Source: Lachnospiraceae bacterium
Lineage (GTDB): Bacteria; Bacillota; Clostridia; Lachnospirales; Lachnospiraceae
NCBI GenBank assembly: GCA_014804445.1
Contig: JAAUZU010000029.1
Span: 106,353 to 170,352 of the forward strand
Length of the DNA: 64,000 bases
Direction: 5' to 3'
Shown here: in pieces, positions 8,470 to 17,043 of the stretch
Layout: the number at the start of each line of letters is the position of its first letter
Numbering within the stretch: the first letter of the stretch is position 1
Translations under genes and position numbers: made by a program
Notes under the pieces: model-generated
The model's input: only the letters and a program-made list of their open reading frames with translations
What the model was told of the DNA's origin: nothing
Database searches by the model: none

Positions 8470-8724
8470 TTGGCGTTTGGTAGGGAGCGGTTAAAGGAGA
8501 TGGCGGCGGTTGACATACGGTCAGTCAACGTGGAAGAATTGGTTGACATTACAGCAATTGATGAACATGTATCTGATGAAGAACAGACAGAGCGTATCCG
8601 GCGTTTTATACAGGCGGTAAAAAACCCTTATTGCTTCCGTGTGGGAAATATGGCAGTAAAGTCCTCTTTTTCAGGGACGGTCAGCCTGCAGCAGCGGATA
8701 CAGGAAATGATAAATGGAATATAA
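8470..8724 (+). CDS. Small DUF6870-like protein
   Basis: An 84-residue soluble protein: LKEMAAVDIRSVNVEELVDI at the N-terminus and KNPYCFRVGNMAVKSSFSG toward the end, a pattern I associate with the DUF6870 proteins found beside serine recombinases in clostridial elements. The start is probably TTG 8470, since AAAGGAG (8455-8461) lies eight bases upstream; the GTG at 8461 would overlap that site. Function is unknown. The position between helicase and recombinases suggests an accessory role in element excision or replication. Confidence 0.6.
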   Translation: MAFGRERLKEMAAVDIRSVNVEELVDITAIDEHVSDEEQTERIRRFIQAVKNPYCFRVGNMAVKSSFSGTVSLQQRIQEMINGI

Positions 8725-8802
8725 TTTTTTGTTTTATGAAAAAAAGTCTGGAAAAAAGAAATGTTCTGTGATAAAGTAGCAGTAGGACTAAATTTAGAAC
8801 AG

Positions 8803-8861
8803 AAACCACTTTTATTTTTATTACAGGGCGATCTGGCAATAAAAATAAGGAGTGGTTTTTT
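8803..8861 (+). promoter_or_regulatory. Inverted repeat over the ribosome-binding site of the first recombinase
   Basis: Arms at 8803-8822 and 8838-8858 are near-perfect complements (AAACCACTTTTATTTTTATT against AATAAAAATAAGGAGTGGTT). The right arm holds the AAGGAG used by the ATG at 8862, and a run of T follows directly. It could hide the ribosome-binding site, act as a terminator within the leader, or do both. Confidence 0.65.
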
Positions 8862-10529
8862 ATGTCTCAAAATGAATCAGGAATGGTTTGCAGGGCGGGG
8901 AAATATCTCCGCCTGTCCAAAGAGGATGGCGACCTGTCGTCCACGATAAAGCTGCAGAGCAACAGTATAGAGAATCAAAGCCAATATATTGACGAATTTT
9001 TGCTTGGAAAACCGGAAATACGGATTGAAGAGTGCTACATAGACGATGGTTACAGTGGGGTAAATTTTGAAAGACCGGGTTTTCAAAGGATGTTGGAAGA
9101 CGCAAAAGCCGGAAAGATAGACTGCATTATTGTAAAGGACCTTTCTCGGCTGGGTCGGAACTATATAGAGGCGGGAAAGTATATAGAGCGTATTTTTCCC
9201 ATGCTGGGAATCCGTTTTATCGCTATCAACGACAATTATGACAGCGCAGATGAGGACAATGCGGCAAACAATATGATTCTTCCATTTAAGAATCTGATTA
9301 ATGATGCATATTGTCGGGATATCTCCATTAAGATTCGCAGTCATCTGGAAATAAAGAGAAAGAATGGGGAATTTATAGGCGCTTTTGCCGTATATGGTTA
9401 TCGAAAGGGAGAGGATAGGCATCGATTGATCATTGATGACTATGCGGCCGGTATTGTAAAAGAGATCTTCCGTATGAAAATACAGGGAAAGAGCCAGCAG
9501 GCTATAGCAGACGAGCTAAACCGTCTGGGAATTCTGTCTCCGGCAGACTACAAGAAAGAACAGGGGAGCAGTTACAAGTCCTATTTTCAAAAAAATACAC
9601 GGGCAATGTGGACAGCAGTTTCCGTCTGCCGGATTCTGAAAAATGAGGTATATACAGGAACTTTAGTGCAGGGAAAAGAGAGCACTGTGAATTACAAGGT
9701 AAAAGTGCGCAGGGAGAAAGCGCCTGAAGAATGGTGCAGGGTGGAAAATGCGCACGATGCTATTATTTCCCGAAATGACTTCGAGATTGTCCAGAGCATA
9801 TTGAAGATGGATACAAGGGCGTCTGTCGGGCAGAAAGAAGTGGAAATTTTCTCAGGAATGGCGGCATGTGCAGACTGTGGATGCAGTATGGTCCGAAAAA
9901 AAGTCATAAAGAAGCAGATCCCCTATTTTTATTATAGGTGTTCGGGAAATAAAAGAGATAAGGACTTTTGCAGTAACCATGATATTTGTGCAGACGAATT
10001 GCATGAAACTGTAAAAAAATCCCTGCAGGCGCATGTGAATTTCCTTTCTGGTTTGCAGAAGCAAGTGCGGGAGCGGGACACAATTTCCGGAGTGGGAATT
10101 CCCATGGACTTTGTGAGGTCACAGGCAGAGAAGCAGGAAGATGACATACGAAAGTATGAGCGGATGAAAGTGGAATGTTATGAAGACTATAAAAGCGGGT
10201 TGCTGCTGAAAGAGGAATACGTCTTAATTCGCAGGGAGATGGATAAGAGAATTGAAGAAGCTCAAAAGATAATCAGAGCTTTGACGGAAAAGAAGAGCAG
10301 ATTATCGGAAGAGCAGACAGAAGCTTTTCAGAGTTTTCAAAAAATACTGAATGAGGCGGAAGGAGTATTAGAACGTTCCATTGTGGTTCGTTTTATTGAA
10401 AAGATATATGTTTATGACCACCACCGGATAGAAATCGTGTTTCGATATCGTGATGAAATAGAGCGGCTGGCGAATCTGGTACAGGAAGCACAGCGGCAGG
10501 AGCCTCATAAGCTTCAGGAGGTGGGATAA
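8862..10529 (+). CDS. Large serine recombinase 1
   Basis: A 555-residue large serine recombinase (TnpX/TndX-like), which cuts and joins DNA through a phosphoserine link during integration and excision. The resolvase domain shows the nucleophile in GKYLRLSKED (Ser19), DDGYSGVNFERPGF and VKDLSRLGRNYIE. A recombinase domain follows (YGYRKGEDRHRLII ... SPADYKKEQG), then a zinc-ribbon (CADCGCSM ... YYRCSG ... DFC) and a C-terminal coiled coil. It is the first of three adjoining recombinase genes; the next starts immediately after the stop codon. Confidence 0.95.
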   Translation: MSQNESGMVCRAGKYLRLSKEDGDLSSTIKLQSNSIENQSQYIDEFLLGKPEIRIEECYIDDGYSGVNFERPGFQRMLEDAKAGKIDCIIVKDLSRLGRNYIEAGKYIERIFPMLGIRFIAINDNYDSADEDNAANNMILPFKNLINDAYCRDISIKIRSHLEIKRKNGEFIGAFAVYGYRKGEDRHRLIIDDYAAGIVKEIFRMKIQGKSQQAIADELNRLGILSPADYKKEQGSSYKSYFQKNTRAMWTAVSVCRILKNEVYTGTLVQGKESTVNYKVKVRREKAPEEWCRVENAHDAIISRNDFEIVQSILKMDTRASVGQKEVEIFSGMAACADCGCSMVRKKVIKKQIPYFYYRCSGNKRDKDFCSNHDICADELHETVKKSLQAHVNFLSGLQKQVRERDTISGVGIPMDFVRSQAEKQEDDIRKYERMKVECYEDYKSGLLLKEEYVLIRREMDKRIEEAQKIIRALTEKKSRLSEEQTEAFQSFQKILNEAEGVLERSIVVRFIEKIYVYDHHRIEIVFRYRDEIERLANLVQEAQRQEPHKLQEVG

Positions 10530-12248
10530 ATGGCTAGAAAGGCGAGAAATATACCGGTTCCCAGAGGGGAAATCTCATCAGCTGCTGCAGGAGATGGTAT
10601 AGAACCCATAGGCATTCAATATAGAACGGCAATTTATATCCGTCTATCAAGAGAGGATGGGGGAAAGGAACACTCCAATACAGTTGATAATCAAAAGACG
10701 ATGCTGCTTCAGTATGTAGCGGCAAGAAGGGATATGACACTGGAGAATATTTATATCGACAATGGCTATAGTGGTACGAATTTTGAGCGTCCCGCCTTCA
10801 GTAAAATGATGGAAGATGTAAGGTGGGGGAGGATAAATTGTATTGTTGTAAAGGATTTATCCCGTTTGGGAAGAAGCTATCTGGAGAGTGGGAACTATAT
10901 AGAGACGATTTTTCCCTTTTTTAAGACACGTTTTGTCGCTGTCAATGACAATTTTGACACACTATGTGTTGAGAGGGATGAAAGCGGAATGACCGTGCCC
11001 TTAAAAAACATTATCAATGAAATCTATGCAAAGGATATATCGAGGAAAATCTGCGCTTCCCTGGAACTGAAAAAGAAAGAGGGACGCTATGGCGGAGGGT
11101 TTGCGCCATACGGATACCGAAAGTCGGTGGTGCAGAGAGGGAAATATGAAGTTGATGAAGAGGCAGCCCATGTTGTAGAGTATATTTTTCAGATGCGGGC
11201 GGAAGGATTGGGATACTGTGCCATAGTGAAGCGGTTAAATGAAGAAGGCATAAAGTCTCCCAATGCTTACCGCTATGAAAAGGGTGTGGTCAAAAACGAA
11301 AAGCTGAAGGATACACTGTGGAAAATTTATACTATTCAGGATATGGTTCGGGACGAAGTATATCTGGGAAACATGGTGCGGGGAAAAACCCGATCTGCAT
11401 TTTATAAAGGAGAAAAGCGACATGCTGTACCGACAGACCAAAGGATTGTGGTAAAAGGTACTCATAAGCCTATCATTACGGAGGAATTGTTTGCCAAAGT
11501 ACAGGCAGTAAATGCGGAAAGGGCAGCAAAGCATGCACAAAATATGGCGTTGGCACAGGAAACGGAGCGAAGAGAGAATCTGTTTACCGGAAAGATTTTC
11601 TGCGGTGACTGCGGGCGGACGATGGAGTATAAGAGAAATGGTGATTCTATCAGCTTCTATTGTTTTTCCTATAAACAGAACGGCGAATTGGGGTGTCGGA
11701 AGAAATCGGTCAGCCATAGGAATCTGGAAAAGATTGTGCTGGAGACTGCAAGAGGGCATTTAAGCTTGTTTAAGAAATACAAAGAAATAGTAAAATGTGC
11801 CAACAGAGGAGTGGTAGCAGAAAACGAAAGAACTGTGCTGGATGAAAAGATTGCCAGGCATAGAGGAGAATTGATATGTTTCCAGCAGAAAAAGAAGGAG
11901 CTGTATCTCAACTATAAGGAGGGGCTGATTTCCGTTCAGGAATATAGTGTGCTGAAACAGACATATGAAGCGGAAGCAGCAAAGGTGCGGCAGAGGCTGG
12001 AAGAATTACAGGAAGAACAGAAGTGCCTGCAGGGTAATTACGGGGATGAGTGGGAACTTTCCAAACTTGCAGAGGCGTATGGACAGGCAGAGGCGCTGAC
12101 AAAGGAGATGGTAGATAGTCTCATAGAGCGTATTGAGGTTTTCCCTGAGAAAAAAGTGCATATAGCTTTTCGCTATTGCAGCCAGTTTGAGGAGATGGAA
12201 CGGAAAGCGCAAAGCATTGGGCAGGAGGCAGGCTGTGAAAAAGTATAA
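10530..12248 (+). CDS. Large serine recombinase 2
   Basis: A 572-residue large serine recombinase with a ~30-residue N-terminal extension before the catalytic motif AIYIRLSREDGG (Ser40). It carries DNGYSGTNFERPAFSKM, VKDLSRLGRSYLESG, a zinc-ribbon (CGDCGRTMEYK ... FYCFSYKQ ... GC) and a long charged coiled coil. ATG follows directly on the TAA of recombinase 1, with AGGAGG upstream inside that gene, so translation is probably coupled. It resembles but clearly differs from its two neighbours, so the triplet is not a recent duplication. Confidence 0.95.
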   Translation: MARKARNIPVPRGEISSAAAGDGIEPIGIQYRTAIYIRLSREDGGKEHSNTVDNQKTMLLQYVAARRDMTLENIYIDNGYSGTNFERPAFSKMMEDVRWGRINCIVVKDLSRLGRSYLESGNYIETIFPFFKTRFVAVNDNFDTLCVERDESGMTVPLKNIINEIYAKDISRKICASLELKKKEGRYGGGFAPYGYRKSVVQRGKYEVDEEAAHVVEYIFQMRAEGLGYCAIVKRLNEEGIKSPNAYRYEKGVVKNEKLKDTLWKIYTIQDMVRDEVYLGNMVRGKTRSAFYKGEKRHAVPTDQRIVVKGTHKPIITEELFAKVQAVNAERAAKHAQNMALAQETERRENLFTGKIFCGDCGRTMEYKRNGDSISFYCFSYKQNGELGCRKKSVSHRNLEKIVLETARGHLSLFKKYKEIVKCANRGVVAENERTVLDEKIARHRGELICFQQKKKELYLNYKEGLISVQEYSVLKQTYEAEAAKVRQRLEELQEEQKCLQGNYGDEWELSKLAEAYGQAEALTKEMVDSLIERIEVFPEKKVHIAFRYCSQFEEMERKAQSIGQEAGCEKV

Positions 12249-13806
12249 GATTGCAATGTATATCCGGCTTTCCATGGAAGATATGGATTTAAGTAAAGCA
12301 GATGAGAAAGAGGAAAGCTTCAGTGTCAGTAACCAGAGGGCATATATCAGCCATTTTTTGCAGCAAAGGGAGGAATTCAAGAACGCAGCCATTCGGGAAT
12401 TTGTGGATGATGGTTATTCCGGTATGACTTTTGACCGTCCGGCAATACAGGAGCTGCTTATGCTCTGCCGGCAGGGAGAGATAGACTGCATTGTAGTGAA
12501 AGACTTATCACGTTTTGGGCGTAATTATCTGGAGGTTGGGGATTATCTGGAGCAGATTTTCCCCTTTCTGGGTGTTCGCTTTATCGGAATTAACGATGGG
12601 TTTGACAGCCGGAATTTTCAAGGACAGACGGGTGGTATGGATATTGCATTTAAGAACTTTATCTATGAGATGTACAGCAGGGACTTGTCTGAAAAGGTAA
12701 AAAGCGGCATCTCTGCCGGTATAAAGCGTGGGGATTACTATGCGGGTTGCATGGTATATGGTTATCAGAAAACTTTGGATGGCAGAGGCATGGTAGTTGA
12801 CGAGGGCGCAGCGGTTACGGTGCGGCGTATATTCAAGGAGATGGCAGATGGCAAGGATGCCAGAACGCTGGCGCAGGAATTGAACGCAGAGGGAATTCCC
12901 ACCCGCCTTGCATATAAGCAGGCAAAAGGAGAGCAGCGGGGCCGCCATTTTGAAACCGCTATCTGGAACCGAAACAAAATACATACCATTGTACATAACC
13001 GGGTATATATAGGCGACATGGTATATAGAAAAGCTATCCGGACAAAGACGGGGGACAGGCACAAAGAGAGGCAGCCGGAAGAAAAATGGATTGTGATACC
13101 AGACCACCACGAGGCGATTGTCAGCAGGGAATTGTTTCAGAGGGCAAACGACAGTATCAGAAAGGGGAAAAACGCCGGTCACGACCGTTCCAAAGTCAGA
13201 CGGGGAATTGTCTTTTGCGGCTGCTGTGGCAATCGTCTGGAATTGCGTAAAACAAAGAACCCTTATTATCTCTGTAAGCGGAGAAGTTTTATAAGCGGAA
13301 CCGGCTGCAACGAACTCCGCATGGAAAAGGGAGTGCTGGAAAAGACCATATGGGACGTTTGGGAGGAACACTGCAGACTGTTTGAGACAATGCCCGCATC
13401 GCAGTTCTTTGTACAGCAACAGGCAAAGCTGAAGAAACAGGAAACGGCACTGCGGCAGGAGCTGGAACGCTTACCAACAAAAAAGATGAACCTGTATGAG
13501 CGTTTCCGAAGCGGTGAATTGGGCAAGGAAGCCTTTCTCAAGGAAAAAGAGATTCTGAATAGCAGGGAGGAATCGGTGACCCGAAGCGTGGAAGAGGTTC
13601 TGAGGCAGATTGATGAGCTGGAGGTAAAGGGGAAGAGATATAGGAGTGTATCTGAGTTGATAGAGAAATATAGCGACTATGGAGATAGGCGGGAGGAGTT
13701 TATGCGGGAGATGGTGGAGAAGGTGGTGGTGTATGATGAGGAACGGGTTGAGGTGGTTTGGCGGTATCGGGATGAGTTTGGGGAGCCGGGAGAGATTATG
13801 AAATAG
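12235..13806 (+). CDS. Large serine recombinase 3
   Basis: A 523-residue large serine recombinase beginning at GTG 12235, which has AGGAGG six bases upstream and overlaps the end of recombinase 2 by 14 bases. Catalytic Ser13 lies in AMYIRLSMED; VDDGYSGMTFDRPAI and VKDLSRFGRNYLEVG follow. The zinc-ribbon (CGCCGNRLELRK ... YYLCKRR ... GC) and C-terminal coiled coil are present. Triplets of this type usually sit at one end of an integrative element, so an attachment site may lie soon after 13806, but I could not identify one. Confidence 0.95.
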   Translation: MKKYKIAMYIRLSMEDMDLSKADEKEESFSVSNQRAYISHFLQQREEFKNAAIREFVDDGYSGMTFDRPAIQELLMLCRQGEIDCIVVKDLSRFGRNYLEVGDYLEQIFPFLGVRFIGINDGFDSRNFQGQTGGMDIAFKNFIYEMYSRDLSEKVKSGISAGIKRGDYYAGCMVYGYQKTLDGRGMVVDEGAAVTVRRIFKEMADGKDARTLAQELNAEGIPTRLAYKQAKGEQRGRHFETAIWNRNKIHTIVHNRVYIGDMVYRKAIRTKTGDRHKERQPEEKWIVIPDHHEAIVSRELFQRANDSIRKGKNAGHDRSKVRRGIVFCGCCGNRLELRKTKNPYYLCKRRSFISGTGCNELRMEKGVLEKTIWDVWEEHCRLFETMPASQFFVQQQAKLKKQETALRQELERLPTKKMNLYERFRSGELGKEAFLKEKEILNSREESVTRSVEEVLRQIDELEVKGKRYRSVSELIEKYSDYGDRREEFMREMVEKVVVYDEERVEVVWRYRDEFGEPGEIMK

Positions 13807-13979
13807 CGAAGAATGCAGGAAATAGTGAGAGTTTATGCTATATGTAAATTTAAGATTATTTCGATGGTATAAATGTCTGTAAAAATAGTTAGATAAATCC
13901 GTACATTTGATGTATAATTTATGAAATAGCTATATTATTGAAATGATTTTTGTATATGAATTTGTTCAAGGAGGAGAAC

Positions 13980-14861
13980 ATGAAGGATGTTATTAAAGAA
14001 CTGCTTAATAAGCTCACTAGCGTTACGGGGATATTCTATCCAATATCATCAACAGTAAAAACCATAACTGATAATAAAAATCAGCTAAGAAATTTTCAGA
14101 GTGCTTACGACATGAAATTTAAATATGATATATTAGAAAGAAAAGAACTAGACGATTGTACACGTGCAGCACTTATTTCGGACATTAATAAGTCCACAAT
14201 AAAGTTTTACAACCAAGTTAAGATTTTGGATGTGGCAATCAACAATATAAGAAATTCAGCAGATCCTAAGTGCCTAGATGATGATTGGCTATTCTATTTT
14301 ATGAATAAAGCGGCCTATATTTCGGATGAACAGATGCGTAATACTTGGGGAGCGATATTGGCAGAAGCTTGCGATAACCCAGAAATTTGCACAAAAACAT
14401 TAATTAATACACTATCATTAATGAATAAGAAGCAAGCGGAAACTTTTAAATGTATATGTAAATTCCGGTTTGCAAATATGAATATACCAGCAGATGAGAC
14501 AGAAATAATAAGTATTTATCCAATTATTTTTTTTAGTAAAAATGCCCAGGGATATGCGAATCATGGATTAACAAATCGAGGGATTCTTGAGTTAGAACAT
14601 TTAGGGTTAATTAATATTGATTCAAATAAGGAATTTGTTGTATATACAGATCTTTTAAAATTACGGGATAGAAAAAATAGTATTGAGGTTATTGGAAATG
14701 GAAAAATAGAAATTGGAAATATTACATTTACATATGATGGCTTTCTGCTGCAAAGAATCATAGAAAATTACTACGATAGCCAAATAATGGATTATAATAT
14801 TCAAATCTGGTGTCACAAAGGTTATAAAGTATATAGAAATGGGAAAAGGCAAGATGTTTAA
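13980..14861 (+). CDS. DUF2806-like protein
   Basis: A 293-residue, AT-rich gene. The central part (YISDEQMRNTWGAILAEACD, then TLSLMNKKQAETFKCICKF) resembles DUF2806 proteins, whose members often have a WG-x-ILA motif followed by an L-x-NLSKxEAELF helix. A first helix bundle (residues ~1-100) precedes it. Molecular function is unknown. The start is set by AAGGAGGAGAAC directly before ATG 13980. It lies alone between the recombinase triplet and the accessory island, and its low GC differs from the element genes. Confidence 0.55.
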   Translation: MKDVIKELLNKLTSVTGIFYPISSTVKTITDNKNQLRNFQSAYDMKFKYDILERKELDDCTRAALISDINKSTIKFYNQVKILDVAINNIRNSADPKCLDDDWLFYFMNKAAYISDEQMRNTWGAILAEACDNPEICTKTLINTLSLMNKKQAETFKCICKFRFANMNIPADETEIISIYPIIFFSKNAQGYANHGLTNRGILELEHLGLINIDSNKEFVVYTDLLKLRDRKNSIEVIGNGKIEIGNITFTYDGFLLQRIIENYYDSQIMDYNIQIWCHKGYKVYRNGKRQDV

Positions 14862-15160
14862 AAATAGTAGACTTGGAGGCTGGTATTATATTACTGTATA
14901 AGGGGAAGCTTTTCAGTGTAATAAGAATATAGTAGAGAAAGATTAGTGATTATTGCTCAAGGGCATCACTGTTTCTATGGAAGTAGTAAAATGTAAGCAG
15001 AAACAGGAATGCCCGCATTTATTCTGATGAGCGTTGAGATTCTTCAATTTTTTTACAGCACAAGTTGCATAACTGGACAACATGCGCTGTGCGGAAAGGA
15101 AAATCTGATCATCGTGAATATTACAATGATATCTGAGGGCATGATTTCAGGGAGACATAT

Positions 15161-16725
15161 ATGAGCGTAAAAGCAACTCATAGGGTAAAAGACAGCAGCA
15201 ATAAGACAGTAGGATTTATTATAAACGGCAATTATACGAATTATTATGATGTCGTCAGAAACATAAAACTGATAGACAATTTGGCATTGATGTCAAACGG
15301 GACAGTGCGCTCAAAAGTAGGGGAGCTACCGGTTCAATCTATAAAAGCTGTGAATGAAAAGAGGTATAATCAGCTATGTAAGAATAATCCGCTGATCAGG
15401 GATGTACAGTCGGAACTGGGGCAGTGGAAGAAAGAATAGCATAATAAAGTTTTGTATGTGAGTGGAGCAAGGCAGACGGGGAAAACCACAGAGATATTTA
15501 AGTTTGCAGACAAAAATTATGAGCAGATCATTTATGTCAATCTGGCTGACAAAAAACAGTTGGAAAGCTTTGAGAGTGCAGTGCGAAATACATCAGACTT
15601 ATTTGGTTTGATTCAGTATTGTAGGGAAAGCGATAATGCAGAGTTCTGCAATTTAGACAAGACGGTGTTGATTATAGATGAAATACAGGAAAGCAGTGAC
15701 ATATACAACAGCATCAGGGCATAACAGGGCGGACTTGCGTGTGATATCATGGTGACAGGTAGCTATCTGGGGAAAACGCTTAATGCAAAGTATTTTAAGC
15801 CTGCTGGAAACATGTATGATATAGAAATGCTGCCGTTATCTTTCAGAGAGTTTTGTAGGGTGTTTCAATAAAGAAGAACTGTTGATGCATATCAGTCTGT
15901 ATGGAAAATCAGCTGGTAAGGAATATGAGACGCTTATAAAGCTGTACAGGGTGTATAAAAAAAATAGGCGGATATCCAGCGGTGGTAAGAACATACCTAG
16001 AGACGAAGGATGTGGTGAGCTGTTATAAAGAAATCCAGTCGATTCCGGACAGGTTCACGGAAGAATCTGCGTCATATTTTCAAGACACAAAGTGCGGCAT
16101 GGTGTTTCAAAACGTGTATAAGGAGGCTGCCTTTATGGCTATGACAAAAGAAAAGCGAGGGACATCGGCAAAAGATATTAAAGATATAACGGAGTTTATC
16201 AGGAAAGATACCAACGAACATGTAAGCAGGCGGGAAATAAACGATGCGGTATCCTGGCTGAAGTTTTCAAAAGTTTTGGGCGGTTGTGACTTATATAATC
16301 AAGGTAACGTGGCGGTTCTGCTGAGCGTAAGAAGAGTTTACTTTATGGACTGCGGCATTGCCATGTATCTGGCACAGCAGACGCCGTTAAGCAACGAGGC
16401 GGTAGAGAGAATTCTGGCAGAGAATTTTGTTTACACAGAACTGTACAGAATTTACAAGGAAAAACGCCTGAAGGGAGATAAGCTATGCTGTTCCATGTAT
16501 AATGAATTTGAGCTGGACTTTATGCTGGTAGACGGGGAAGACCGGCGCTATGGCATAGAAGTAAAGTCTGAGGATTCGTCTAAGCATAAGTCTCTGGATA
16601 AATATCTGGAAAATGATTTTATTGATGAGGCATATCTGGCGGAGATCACACGAGGGGGCATGGGCAGGCAGGTAAGGTCAATACCGATCTATACGGTGGG
16701 ATGCAGGTTTCCTTATGAGGAATAA
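15161..16725 (+). pseudogene. Broken AAA ATPase / DUF4143 gene
   Basis: Pieces of one gene lie in order: an N-terminal domain (15161-15439), a Walker A segment VSGARQTGKTTE with Walker B VLIIDEIQESS (to 15724), and the DUF4143 C-terminal part with its nuclease-like motif FELDFMLVDGEDRRYGIEVKSE. The first two are in one frame, separated by TAG (15437-15439), and the next stop is TAA (15722-15724). Later segments need frame changes near 15868 and at the A-run near 15957 (VYKK to IGGYPAVVRTYLE). At least four lesions mean no functional protein. Intact relatives are common P-loop ATPases of uncertain role, often in accessory regions. Confidence 0.85.
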
Positions 16726-17043
16726 GTGGATTTTCTGATGATACATGAAACAAAGGGCGGGCAGTTCCTAAGTGGGGCTGCCTTTACTGCTGGCAAAGTA
16801 ATACCGGAAGTATGAAACCGATGTTTCATATATGGATTTGTATGGTATCGCATGTAGAGGAAAGTATGAGATGTTTGCGGTGATTTTCAGAAATGCATTG
16901 AAAAAAATGGAAAATCATGATAAAGTTTTCATAAATATATAAAACGCAGAGAATATGTATTTGAGTAATTTATGATTGAATAAATAAAAATGACCAAAAG
17001 AATAATGTACTATTCAAGGTAAATAGGTGTGTGAGGGAAGCAT

